From Chryseolinea sp. H1M3-3 (GTDB taxonomy: Bacteria > Bacteroidota > Bacteroidia > Cytophagales > Cyclobacteriaceae): a stretch of 64,000 nucleotides of DNA. The notes beneath the pieces are model-generated. The model did no database searches, had not been told where the DNA came from, and saw only the letters and a program-made list of their open reading frames with translations. The DNA lies in assembly GCF_029360725.1 (NCBI RefSeq), contig NZ_JARKMY010000001.1, positions 992,001-1,056,000 of the forward strand. The letters are read 5' to 3'. Shown here one piece after another: positions 1 through 8,309 of this stretch. The translations under genes were made by a program, and so were the position numbers. Positions within the stretch are counted from its first letter, which is position 1; every line of letters begins with the position of its first letter.

Positions 1-606
1 GAATATACTTTAGTGGCAGTGGCAGATTACGTTTTGAAAGCCACCAAAAAGAAAAAGGGGAACTCCGTTTCAAATCTTTCTTCAACACGCGCGCTACGCG
101 ACGTGACCGAGAAAGAGGGCGGAGAATATTTTGCCGCAGCAGTCGGGGAAGTTAATGTTGTTACGATGATGAAAGAATGTAATGCGGTGATCGGTGGGGA
201 AGGCAATGGTGGGATTATCTATCCTGACTTACATTACGGAAGAGATGCGCTGGTAGGTATTGCGTTGTTTTTGACGCACCTAGCAAAGTCAAACATGCCC
301 GTATCCAGGCTGCGAGCTTCTTACCCCAACTATATCATATCCAAAAATAAGATTGAGCTTACCCCTAGCATAGATGTAGATAAAGTGCTTGAGGAAATTA
401 AAAAGAAATATAAAAAACAACCGATCAATACGATCGATGGCGTAAAAATCGAGTTTGATAAAGAATGGGTACACCTGCGTAAATCAAATACAGAACCTAT
501 TATTCGTATTTATGCTGAATCTGACCTAGAAGTGAAAGCTGAGAATCTCGCAAAAAAAATGATCAGCGACATAAAGGAAATCATTACGGAAAAAGTGATT
601 GCGTGA
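1..606 (+). CDS. glmM: Phosphoglucosamine mutase, C-terminal part (5' end outside window)
   Basis: The reading frame is open to the first base, so the gene begins upstream of the window and only about 201 C-terminal residues are visible. Two family hallmarks are present: the sugar-binding loop GGEGNGGIIYPDLHYGRDA, and the phosphate-binding loop RKSNTEPIIRIYAE in the last domain. The alpha-D-phosphohexomutase family interconverts hexose 6- and 1-phosphates. The GGEGNGG loop version is the one usual in Bacteroidota GlmM, which makes glucosamine-1-phosphate for peptidoglycan and lipopolysaccharide. A phosphomannomutase/phosphoglucomutase assignment cannot be excluded without the N-terminal phosphoserine domain. 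The ORF ends in TGA and a cysteine desulfurase follows on the same strand after 124 bases. Confidence 0.85.
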   Translation, partial: EYTLVAVADYVLKATKKKKGNSVSNLSSTRALRDVTEKEGGEYFAAAVGEVNVVTMMKECNAVIGGEGNGGIIYPDLHYGRDALVGIALFLTHLAKSNMPVSRLRASYPNYIISKNKIELTPSIDVDKVLEEIKKKYKKQPINTIDGVKIEFDKEWVHLRKSNTEPIIRIYAESDLEVKAENLAKKMISDIKEIITEKVIA

Positions 607-730
607 TCCTAACATTTATTCCGTAAGGATGTATACAACAGCAAGCATGGTCTCTTATATGCAAATCTTATCATCGGCCAAGTAACTTTTGTTAGTGTAG
701 TTTTAACAGACACGATTGCAGTCAACACTT

Positions 731-1864
731 ATGCGCATATACCTGGACAACGCCGCAACAACGCCTCTTGACCCTGAAGTCTTTGAAGCAATGAAGCCCT
801 TTATGCTGGAAGATTTCGGAAATCCTTCATCCACACATGCGCATGGCCGGACAGTTAGGGCTGCAATAGAGTCAGCTCGAAAAAAAATTGCTGAGTTACT
901 GCATTGTACGCCGGGAGAAATTATTTTCACTTCTGGTGGAACAGAAGCTGATAATACCATTCTTACGGGCGCAGTTATCTCCTACAATGTCCAAAACATT
1001 ATAACTTCTCCAATAGAACACCACGCTGTCGAAGAAACATTGAGCAGTCTTTCCAAGAAGAAACATATCCATCTTCACATGGTTGACCTGGACGAACATG
1101 GTCATATAGATTTGACTCACCTCGATCTTTTGCTAAGCAAACATCCGAATTCGTTGGTGTCGCTCATGCATGCCAATAATGAAATTGGAAACTTGCTTAA
1201 CCTCGAGGCTGCCGGTGATTTATGCAATGAGCACAAAGCATATTTTCACTCGGATACCGTTCAGACTATTGGTCACTATCACCATGATCTACGAAAAATT
1301 AAAGTACAAGGTCTTGCTGCAGCTGCCCATAAATTTCACGGACCGAAAGGTGCAGGTTTCATGTTTATTCGAAAGGATAAAAAAATACAACCTTTCATTC
1401 ACGGCGGTCCGCAAGAAAGAAACATGCGTGGAGGCACCGAAAATGTATACGGAATCATCGGCCTGGCCAAAGCTCTGGAAATCGCCTACCGCGATATGGA
1501 TGGCCACCAGAAATATATCACAGGGCTAAAATCTCGCATGATCGATAAGTTAAAGGCGACTATCCCCCACGTCGAATTTCATGGCGATTCTGCAAACCTC
1601 GATAGAAGCTTATACACCGTATTAAATGTTTGTCTCCCAGAATCCGATCAAAACAGCATGCTGCTTTTTAATTTGGATCTTCATGGGATATCTGCGTCCG
1701 GGGGAAGTGCTTGCTCGAGCGGTGCAACGGCTGGCTCACACGTTTTGGGAGCCCTCCACCCAGGTTCCAAAAAGGGGGCGGTAAGATTTTCATTCAGCAA
1801 ATACAACACCGTAGAGGAGATTGATTTTGCCGTAGAAAAACTAGCGGAATGTTTGAAGGCGTAA
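731..1864 (+). CDS. Cysteine desulfurase (class V aminotransferase fold, IscS/NifS-like)
   Basis: This PLP enzyme of 377 aa removes sulfur from L-cysteine for Fe-S clusters or tRNA thiolation. The ATG at 731 is preferred over an in-frame TTG at 716, because family members begin directly with the Y-L-D-N-A-A-T-T-P segment. The PLP lysine lies in AAHKFHGPKG (about K201). The sulfur-accepting cysteine lies in GGSACSSG (about C328), on a short loop without the long insertion of the SufS group. The N-terminal NPSSTHAHGR and the SGGTEADN cofactor motifs are intact. No iscU, iscR or sufBCD gene is adjacent, so the partner scaffold cannot be told from this window. Length and motifs fit a functional enzyme. 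Confidence 0.9.
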   Translation: MRIYLDNAATTPLDPEVFEAMKPFMLEDFGNPSSTHAHGRTVRAAIESARKKIAELLHCTPGEIIFTSGGTEADNTILTGAVISYNVQNIITSPIEHHAVEETLSSLSKKKHIHLHMVDLDEHGHIDLTHLDLLLSKHPNSLVSLMHANNEIGNLLNLEAAGDLCNEHKAYFHSDTVQTIGHYHHDLRKIKVQGLAAAAHKFHGPKGAGFMFIRKDKKIQPFIHGGPQERNMRGGTENVYGIIGLAKALEIAYRDMDGHQKYITGLKSRMIDKLKATIPHVEFHGDSANLDRSLYTVLNVCLPESDQNSMLLFNLDLHGISASGGSACSSGATAGSHVLGALHPGSKKGAVRFSFSKYNTVEEIDFAVEKLAECLKA

Positions 1865-1923
1865 AGGCGAAGTCTAAAGACAAAGACCGTTCGGATTTCT
1901 AACCGTTTCTTCAACATTTCGAC

Positions 1924-3711
1924 TTAAACACTACCAATAATCCCCATCTTCTTCATTAAAAAGGTAGCATTCATTTTTTGCGCAATGCCCAATTTTAGTT
2001 TGTAATCGAAGGACAGTTGATCGTTTTCAATGTTGGCTTCGAAATAATAGTTTTTAATCTGACTGGGAAATTGATTTTCGAGATCACCCAATACAACATC
2101 ATGGGTGGCTATCATGGCAAGGCACGGATGTGGCAACAGTTGTTTTACAAGCGCAATCGAGCCTGATTGCTTATCAGTTGAGTTAGTACCTTTTAAAATT
2201 TCATCTAATAAAACGAAAAGCGGTTTATCGTTTCTTAACTCGTCCATAATGGTCTTCAACCGATCTAACTCTGCATAGAAGTATGATTGATGGTCTTTCA
2301 ACGAATCAGCAGTCCGCATTCCCGTCCGGAGGTTGATGATCGGACAGGAGAATTCGCTAGAAAATACAGGGGCTCCGGCGAGGGCCAACACCAGATTAAT
2401 ACCAGCAGTACGAAGAAAGGTGCTTTTTCCCGCCATGTTCGCACCTGTTATAATAAGTATTGACTGCCCTTTACCTAAATACAAATCATTTGTAACACAT
2501 TCATTTGTAGACAACAACGGATGACCTAGACCCACCGCCTTGATTTTCAATTCCGAATCTATTGTCGGGTAAACAAATGTTGGATGATTGAATGCAAAAG
2601 TTCCGAGACTGCAAATCACTTCTGTCTCACGAATTACATTGAGCCAAATTTTAAGGGAGTTTGAATTTTCGTATTTCCATTTTTCCAAACGATAAATGCA
2701 CTGGAGATCGTATAACAAAAGACTATTAACGAATACACTGGCCAGGAAATTAAGTCTTGCATTTAAGTAACTCACAAGACTTGCCAGCGATTTGATCTTT
2801 ATATCCGCATCGTTTGCTTGTTTCGAAAAAGTTTTAAGAATACCGGAAGAAAATTCTTCCCTCCCAAAATAATGCAAGATAGATGCATACTTTTCTAAAG
2901 TGTACTTCTTTTTGCTAACGTATTCATGAAATGCATTGATTTTTTTTATATGAAACCCAATAATCACCCATTGTATAAGTACAAGGACGATTGCAAAGGG
3001 GCTGGCTTGAGTGATAACAAATGCCAACCCAACAGCAGCAACAGTCAGAATAGGTAAAACCACTAGCAGAAATTTGTAGAAAGCGGATGTGTAAAGAAAC
3101 GGGGGTTGCTTTAACCACTCCAGTAATTGCTCATGATCGCCCGGCTGTTCACCAATTTCAATTCCGGCAGCCTGAAAGTGTTGTCGGAAATCCGTCTTCA
3201 ATGATACTTCCCGCACAGCTTCCTGGTGGTCGAGAATCTCCTGCTTTGAATCCAGTGCATAACCCAACCGTTGTGCCATCAACTTTTTACCATGGATCGT
3301 ATTGCATCGGTTAACTGCCTGAAACAACGAACCGTCTCCAAAAATATCCAGATCATGAGAATACGGATGGCGTGGATCTATGAACTCTGACCCGTTTAAA
3401 AATCCAGCGTTGTCACCGCTGAGGGACTGCCGCTCGAGGTGATTAATCTTTACTAGATTTTGAGCATGTACCTTTTGATCAAACAGATTGCTGTGTTTTA
3501 CAACCAGATAAATAAAAAGGATTAGCAGAAAAAAGCTTGCAATGAGAATTAAATGATAGGAAAACCCGAAATAAAGCGATGCAATAAAAACTAAAGCAAC
3601 GAAAATCCGAAAATTGGAAATCACATTTATTTGCTTTTTTACTTCTAGTAGTGTCCCCTCAAAATTTTCTTTTCGTTTTTGGTAAAAAGCAATAAGGTCA
3701 ATTGAAGTCAT
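1924..3711 (-). CDS. Membrane-anchored MutS-family ATPase
   Basis: The 595-aa protein has a complete C-terminal MutS ATPase domain: Walker A GANMAGKST (residues 423-431), then a TADSL segment, Walker B LFVLLDEILKGTNS and a final ATHD motif. It lacks the N-terminal mismatch-recognition domain. Instead it has two hydrophobic segments near the N terminus and another pair around residues 210-250, so it is probably an inner-membrane protein. The family is common in Bacteroidota, is often labelled MutS, and has no established role in mismatch repair. I chose ATG 3711, although the frame is open to a TTG at 3765 that would overlap the upstream gene. The FYQKRKENF segment expected near the family N terminus follows the ATG. 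It is the last gene of a unit with a methionine sulfoxide reductase and a cupin. Confidence 0.82.
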   Translation of the reverse strand: MTSIDLIAFYQKRKENFEGTLLEVKKQINVISNFRIFVALVFIASLYFGFSYHLILIASFFLLILFIYLVVKHSNLFDQKVHAQNLVKINHLERQSLSGDNAGFLNGSEFIDPRHPYSHDLDIFGDGSLFQAVNRCNTIHGKKLMAQRLGYALDSKQEILDHQEAVREVSLKTDFRQHFQAAGIEIGEQPGDHEQLLEWLKQPPFLYTSAFYKFLLVVLPILTVAAVGLAFVITQASPFAIVLVLIQWVIIGFHIKKINAFHEYVSKKKYTLEKYASILHYFGREEFSSGILKTFSKQANDADIKIKSLASLVSYLNARLNFLASVFVNSLLLYDLQCIYRLEKWKYENSNSLKIWLNVIRETEVICSLGTFAFNHPTFVYPTIDSELKIKAVGLGHPLLSTNECVTNDLYLGKGQSILIITGANMAGKSTFLRTAGINLVLALAGAPVFSSEFSCPIINLRTGMRTADSLKDHQSYFYAELDRLKTIMDELRNDKPLFVLLDEILKGTNSTDKQSGSIALVKQLLPHPCLAMIATHDVVLGDLENQFPSQIKNYYFEANIENDQLSFDYKLKLGIAQKMNATFLMKKMGIIGSV

Positions 3712-3748
3712 TAAGGATCGATGTGGTTTATACTTGCTCGCGTTTTCA

Positions 3749-4231
3749 TTAGAGAACGGATTCAATAATACGCATTATTTCTTCTAAAGCTTTTTGGTCA
3801 ATCGAATTAAAATCATTTAACACATCACTATCAACATCCAACACAAGTGCTACATCATTATTTTTAAAAGCAGGCAAAACAATTTCTGATTTGGACGCCG
3901 AACTACAGGCAATATGACCTGGAAACTTATTAACGTCTGGAACCAGAATTGATTTCCTTTCTTTCCAGGCGGTGCCACAAACACCCTTTCCAAAATCGAT
4001 CCGGGTACATGCAATCGGTCCCTGAAAAGGCCCAAGCACAAGTTGGTTCTCCTTTACCAAATAAAATCCTACCCAGAAAAAATTGAACGACTGCTTCAGG
4101 GCAGCCGCAATATTCGAGAGGTTCGCAATAAGATCAGGCTCACCGTTCACTAATTCTTTGATCTGGGGTAAAAGCATTTGATACCGCTCGTCTTTAAGGG
4201 TCGATGTAGAAATGATTAGTTCCTCAGCCAT
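3749..4231 (-). CDS. Free methionine-R-sulfoxide reductase (GAF domain)
   Basis: This 160-aa single GAF domain carries the three catalytic and resolving cysteines of the fRMsr family at C75 (ACTRI), C85 (GKGVCG) and C109 (HIACSSAS). Their spacing of 10 and 24 residues equals that of the E. coli enzyme (C84, C94, C118). Such enzymes reduce free, not protein-bound, methionine-R-sulfoxide using thioredoxin in the cytoplasm. The gene starts two bases after the cupin gene ends and is followed by the MutS-like ATPase after 37 bases, so the three are probably co-transcribed. The older annotation of such proteins as signalling GAF domains is less likely because all three cysteines are kept. Confidence 0.9.
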   Translation of the reverse strand: MAEELIISTSTLKDERYQMLLPQIKELVNGEPDLIANLSNIAAALKQSFNFFWVGFYLVKENQLVLGPFQGPIACTRIDFGKGVCGTAWKERKSILVPDVNKFPGHIACSSASKSEIVLPAFKNNDVALVLDVDSDVLNDFNSIDQKALEEIMRIIESVL

Positions 4232-4233
4232 GA

Positions 4234-4593
4234 TTATATTTTTTCCAATTGTTTATGCGTCTTTTCGTTTTCGACATTGCCCGTATTTAACGTCGAGGCT
4301 GGTTCAAACAATACGATATGCACCTCCTCGTCTGCGGCGGGCTTGTGCTCCACTCCCCGCGGCACAATAATAAATTCCCCCGGGTTAACCTCAACGGTTT
4401 TGTCGCGAAACTCCATCCTCAATTTTCCTTTTACCACCAAAAAAAGCTCATCTTCATGATCATGATGATGCCAAACAAATTCGCCTTTCAGTTTAACTGC
4501 TTTTACATGTTGGCCATTAAGCTCACCAATGATGCGAGGATGATAGTAGTCAGTAAATTGGCTGAGTTTTTCAGAGATGTTTACTTTATTCAT
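4234..4593 (-). CDS. Small cupin-domain protein
   Basis: The 119-aa protein is one conserved barrel domain with the cupin motif 1 pattern FVWHHHDHEDELFLVVKG, which offers three metal-ligand histidines and a glutamate. Motif 2 follows around PGEFIIVPRGVEHKP with the fourth ligand histidine. The family binds a metal and can be an enzyme or a small-molecule sensor; nothing here identifies the substrate. It is the first gene of a minus-strand trio with fRMsr and the MutS-like ATPase. It is divergent from the amidotransferase-like gene that starts at 4666, with 72 bases between the two start codons. Confidence 0.8.
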   Translation of the reverse strand: MNKVNISEKLSQFTDYYHPRIIGELNGQHVKAVKLKGEFVWHHHDHEDELFLVVKGKLRMEFRDKTVEVNPGEFIIVPRGVEHKPAADEEVHIVLFEPASTLNTGNVENEKTHKQLEKI

Positions 4594-4665
4594 AAATTAA
4601 AATTTAAAGTCGCCCGACCACCTGTGCGGCCGGACGATTATTAAAGAGAGGGTCTGTTACAAGCA

Positions 4666-5376
4666 ATGAAACGCATTACAATAGCTTTGGTTGGTGACTT
4701 TGATGAAAAGATACATACGCTGGTCGCCCTGAACAAATCGATTGATCACGCAAGACAGGCTTTGTCGTTTGAGCTTAACGCCGAGTGGGTGCCAACCGTC
4801 GACGTGGATAAAATTTTGTCGTCCTCCAATTACTACGACGGTCTATGGATTGTTCCGGGTTCGCCTTATAAAAATGATGAAGGCGTTTTCGCTGTAATCC
4901 GTAAAGCAAGAGAAAAAAATATTCCGATTCTAGGATCATGCGGAGGCTTTCAGTATATGGTTCTCGAGTACGCAAAAAATGCGTTGAACATCCATGAGGC
5001 AAATCATGAAGAAACTAATCCTGGCGGAATTTCTATTATTTCAAAACTTCATTGTTCATTGAAAGGGCAACAGGAACAAGTTGAAATAAAAGATAAAAAT
5101 TCCTGGCTATACCGAGTCCTTAAAACTGATGAAATTGTGGGAAGTTACTATTGCAGCTATGGCGTAAATCCTCAGTTCTTCGAAAAAATAAATCAGCCCC
5201 CTTTTACTTTTACTGCGTTCGCTTCAACGGGGGAAGTACGCGCGTTTGAACTGAAAGGTCATCGATTCTTTAATGGAACTTTATTCCAGCCATCTTTAGA
5301 TTCCTCATTTGAAACGCCAAATCCGTTGCTCGTGAATTTTTTTAATACCTGTAGTCGTAAGGCGATTGAAATGTAA
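4666..5376 (+). CDS. CTP-synthase C-terminal-related class I glutamine amidotransferase-like protein
   Basis: The 236-aa protein resembles the glutaminase half of CTP synthase but has no synthetase half. It keeps the nucleophile elbow GSCGGFQ (C92, codon TGC) and the oxyanion segment GLWIVPGSPY. Where active class I amidotransferases have F-H-P-E near the C terminus, this protein reads F-Q-P-S (Q208, S210) after GHRFFNGTL, so the catalytic histidine and glutamate are missing. It probably belongs to the group named CTP synthase C-terminal region-related (seleno)proteins, whose function is unknown. It is monocistronic, divergent from the cupin gene and convergent with ribD. Confidence 0.72.
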   Translation: MKRITIALVGDFDEKIHTLVALNKSIDHARQALSFELNAEWVPTVDVDKILSSSNYYDGLWIVPGSPYKNDEGVFAVIRKAREKNIPILGSCGGFQYMVLEYAKNALNIHEANHEETNPGGISIISKLHCSLKGQQEQVEIKDKNSWLYRVLKTDEIVGSYYCSYGVNPQFFEKINQPPFTFTAFASTGEVRAFELKGHRFFNGTLFQPSLDSSFETPNPLLVNFFNTCSRKAIEM

Positions 5377-5396
5377 GGACGAAAATTTGGCGAAGA

Positions 5397-6446
5397 TTAA
5401 GAATGGATAGGGTTTCGATAAACATTTAACCAATCCCGTTTTATCTTGTATTGATTATCGAGTACACCTGAAAATGCAGGTGCTTTGATCCCGGTTTCAA
5501 AAGTTTGGGGAGAGATGAATATTCGCGCTTCGTCCCAAAGCTGCTGATCTATAAAGGCCTGCAACGTCTGGGCACCACCTTCCACAATAACGGATTGAAT
5601 TTGTCGCCTGTAAAGGTCTTTCAAAAGGTTCGGTAAAAAATTCTCTTCATCGATTCTGATAAAAGAAATGTTTTTTAACTGTTGATGTTTCAGTACATTA
5701 TAACACCACGTTTTTTGAGATCCATCAAACAAATTTATTTTCTTATTTAATTTTAAAAATCTGTCAACCACTATGCGCACTGGATTACGTCCAGTCCAAT
5801 CTCGAACATTCAGTTGCGGGTTATCGTACTGTGCAGTACGCATTCCGACCAGCACTGCATCTTCTTCCGTTCTCCATTTATGTACAAACTGACGGGAGAA
5901 TTCATCGCTTATCCATTTCGAATCATAATTTTTTCTTGCAACAAATCCATCAGCTGTTTCAGCCCATTTTAAAATGATATACGGTTTTTGTTTTTCCACG
6001 AAAGTGAAGAAACGTTTATTCAGCTCACGGCCTTTCTTTTCAAGAACCCCAGTTATGACTTCAACTCCCGCATCACGCAACTTATGTAGCCCCTCGCCAT
6101 TGACTACAGGATTTGAATCGACGTTGGCAACGACAACTTTTTTTACTTTGTGCTGAATGAGCATGTCACAACAAGGGGGCGTCTTACCGAAATGAGAGCA
6201 AGGTTCGAGGGTAACGTAGACGGTACTTTCGCGCAATAAGCTTTTGTCCGCCACGGCGCTAACTGCGTTGACTTCTGCATGAGGGCCACCATATTTTTGA
6301 TGCCATCCTTCACCGATAATTTTTCCCTCATGAACAACGATGCTTCCTACTAACGGATTAGGACTGACGTGACCAATCCCAAGCTGCGCAAGTTCCATGG
6401 CCCGCTGCATAAAAAGTTCGTCGGTATGATGATCGTGCTTGGTCAT
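5397..6446 (-). CDS. ribD: Bifunctional diaminohydroxyphosphoribosylaminopyrimidine deaminase / uracil reductase
   Basis: RibD catalyses the second and third steps of riboflavin synthesis in the cytoplasm. The N-terminal deaminase domain has its zinc site in HAEVNAV (H56, E58) and EPCSHFGKTPPC (C83, C92). The C-terminal reductase domain starts near residue 150 with PYIILKWAETADGFVA and includes a substrate and NADPH region near VIVEGGAQTL. The length of 349 aa is normal for both domains. Other rib genes are not in the window. The start codon lies 28 bases from the divergent prmC start, so the two promoters must overlap or extend into the coding regions. Confidence 0.95.
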   Translation of the reverse strand: MTKHDHHTDELFMQRAMELAQLGIGHVSPNPLVGSIVVHEGKIIGEGWHQKYGGPHAEVNAVSAVADKSLLRESTVYVTLEPCSHFGKTPPCCDMLIQHKVKKVVVANVDSNPVVNGEGLHKLRDAGVEVITGVLEKKGRELNKRFFTFVEKQKPYIILKWAETADGFVARKNYDSKWISDEFSRQFVHKWRTEEDAVLVGMRTAQYDNPQLNVRDWTGRNPVRIVVDRFLKLNKKINLFDGSQKTWCYNVLKHQQLKNISFIRIDEENFLPNLLKDLYRRQIQSVIVEGGAQTLQAFIDQQLWDEARIFISPQTFETGIKAPAFSGVLDNQYKIKRDWLNVYRNPIHS

Positions 6447-6474
6447 TGCTTATACTTGCAAAGATTGATAAGCT

Positions 6475-7326
6475 ATGAAGAATTCCAAAGCGTTGTTTCA
6501 GGATTTCGTAAACAGGGTTCAATTACCCGAAAATAAAGATGAAATCAGAAGCATTGCATATCTGGTTTTCGAAAATGTTTTTGGTTTAACGCCCACAGAA
6601 ATATTGGCTGAAAAGCAAATCGATAATAACGCCGCAATAAAAAGGCTCAACGATATCCTTGCCAGAATCAATAAACATGAACCTGTTCAATACGTGTTGG
6701 GCGAGGCAGACTTTTACGGGCGAATGTTCGGCGTAAATCCGGCGGTTTTAATTCCAAGACCTGAGACGGAAGAGTTGGTTCGATTGGTAATCAATTTTGT
6801 TAATCGTTCAAAGCCTGTGAACTGCCGGATATTAGATATCGGCACTGGCAGTGGTTGCATTGCCATTACATTAGCTAAGGAATTGCCAATGGCGGATGTT
6901 ATAGCGATTGATATTAGCCCAGCGGCATTGGACGTTGCTTCAGCAAACGCCGATAAGTTGGGAGCAAAAGTTCTTTTTGAGATCGGCGATGTATTAATGG
7001 ATAAAATCCCTGCGCCGATCGATGTCATCGTAAGCAATCCGCCTTATATCACACGTGACGAATTGAAATCCATGCCATGCAATGTAGTAGCATATGAACC
7101 TCAAACGGCCCTTTTTGTTGACTCGAATGAACCATTGTTATTTTACAAAGCTATCATCAATCAAGCTAGACAATCGCTGAAGGCTACAGGTTTATTAGCA
7201 GTTGAAATCAATGAGAAATTTGGAAATGAGGTGTATCAACTATTTATTGAAAACAATTTCAAGGAGGTTGAGTTAATGCAGGACTTATTTGGGAAAAACA
7301 GAATTGTAAAAGGTTTATCTTCATAA
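6475..7326 (+). CDS. prmC: Peptide chain release factor N5-glutamine methyltransferase
   Basis: PrmC (HemK) methylates the glutamine of the GGQ loop of release factors RF1 and RF2 using S-adenosylmethionine. The 283-aa protein has an N-terminal helical domain (residues 1-75). Then follow the segment PVQYVLGEADFYG, the PRPETEELV motif, the SAM-binding loop DIGTGSG (121-127) and the substrate motif NPPY (188-191). All are diagnostic of PrmC. The gene is divergent from ribD and is followed by the DUF2520 gene on the same strand after 27 bases, so those two may be co-transcribed. Confidence 0.93.
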   Translation: MKNSKALFQDFVNRVQLPENKDEIRSIAYLVFENVFGLTPTEILAEKQIDNNAAIKRLNDILARINKHEPVQYVLGEADFYGRMFGVNPAVLIPRPETEELVRLVINFVNRSKPVNCRILDIGTGSGCIAITLAKELPMADVIAIDISPAALDVASANADKLGAKVLFEIGDVLMDKIPAPIDVIVSNPPYITRDELKSMPCNVVAYEPQTALFVDSNEPLLFYKAIINQARQSLKATGLLAVEINEKFGNEVYQLFIENNFKEVELMQDLFGKNRIVKGLSS

Positions 7327-7353
7327 CTTGATTGGTCCATAATGTAATTGACT

Positions 7354-8139
7354 ATGACTAAACACACACGCGTGTCATTTATTGGATCGGGCAACCTTGC
7401 ATGGCACCTGGCTCCCGCACTCGACAATTCAGATTTTCCCGTCCAGGAAGTTTACAGTAAAAATCCAGTACACGCGGCTTTATTAGTAGAACGTCTTTAT
7501 GAAGCCGATGTAAAGGCATCGTTGGATTTTTCAACCAGCTCATCGAGTGTATTTATAATAGCTACTACCGATGAAGCCATCGAGGAAGTGGTTCAGGAAA
7601 TCATTCTACCAGAGGACGCGATATTAGTTCATACTTCCGGTAGTCAGCCTTTAAGCATCTTGGGATATGCAGCAACGCAGAACCTAGGGGTTTTTTATCC
7701 GTTGCAGACCTTTAGCAAGGACAAAAAAGTTGACTTCAAAGAAGTACCCGTATTTATTGAAAGCGCAAACCCGGTTACTGAAAAGATGCTGCGCGCCATA
7801 GGAAACGCCTTGAGTAAGGTGGTGATTCCATTAAAGTCATACGAACGAAAGGCGTTGCATGTGGCTGCTGTGTTTGCTTCCAATTTTACGAATCACATGT
7901 TGCTTGTTGCGCAAGACATCATGAAAGAACACAGGTTAAGTTATGATTGGCTAAAACCACTCATTGCTGAAATGATCAACAAGAGTTTAAGTATTGGGCC
8001 TGAAAATGCACAGACCGGCCCAGCTAGACGCGGCGATTTGGAAATCCTGGATAAACACCTCGAATTTTTACAGGAAGACCCTTCAATGGCAGAGCTGTAT
8101 AAGGTGATTAGTCAACATATTATCGACCGCTACGGGTGA
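7354..8139 (+). CDS. Rossmann-like and DUF2520 domain protein
   Basis: The 261-aa protein starts with a dinucleotide-binding fold with FIGSGNLAWHLAPAL at its N terminus. A helical DUF2520 domain follows from about residue 125, where the segment ALHVAAVFASNFTNHM is typical of the family. Such proteins look like 6-phosphogluconate or pyrroline-5-carboxylate reductase relatives, but no substrate is established. ATG 7354 is preferred over a TTG two codons upstream. In many Bacteroidota this gene sits beside a HAD-family phosphatase or a maf gene; here the neighbours are prmC and, 170 bases downstream, hemB. Confidence 0.8.
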   Translation: MTKHTRVSFIGSGNLAWHLAPALDNSDFPVQEVYSKNPVHAALLVERLYEADVKASLDFSTSSSSVFIIATTDEAIEEVVQEIILPEDAILVHTSGSQPLSILGYAATQNLGVFYPLQTFSKDKKVDFKEVPVFIESANPVTEKMLRAIGNALSKVVIPLKSYERKALHVAAVFASNFTNHMLLVAQDIMKEHRLSYDWLKPLIAEMINKSLSIGPENAQTGPARRGDLEILDKHLEFLQEDPSMAELYKVISQHIIDRYG

Positions 8140-8309
8140 ATTACTGCCAAGCAATAAGGACGGTTAACTGATCATAACAATACGTTGCGGAGAGATTCAC
8201 GCATGCATTTGTTTAATCTCCTACGAAAACGGTGTTCACTTACTATTTTCTGGTCACACTTAACTTTTTTTGCTATCAAGGAAGCGTTAACTTTCGAGCT
8301 TAATTTTGA

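Noticed and set aside
4610-4637. Imperfect dyad between the divergent cupin and amidotransferase genes
   Set aside because: Only 7 bp with one mismatch around a 14-base centre; a match of this quality is expected by chance.
4932-4950. Possible selenocysteine (in-frame TGA) in the amidotransferase-like gene, as some relatives are selenoproteins
   Set aside because: The nucleophile codon is TGC (cysteine) and the frame has no internal TGA.
8288-8295. TAACTTTC box before hemB
   Set aside because: The spacer to the nearest TTG is 15 bases, and the last base differs from the consensus.
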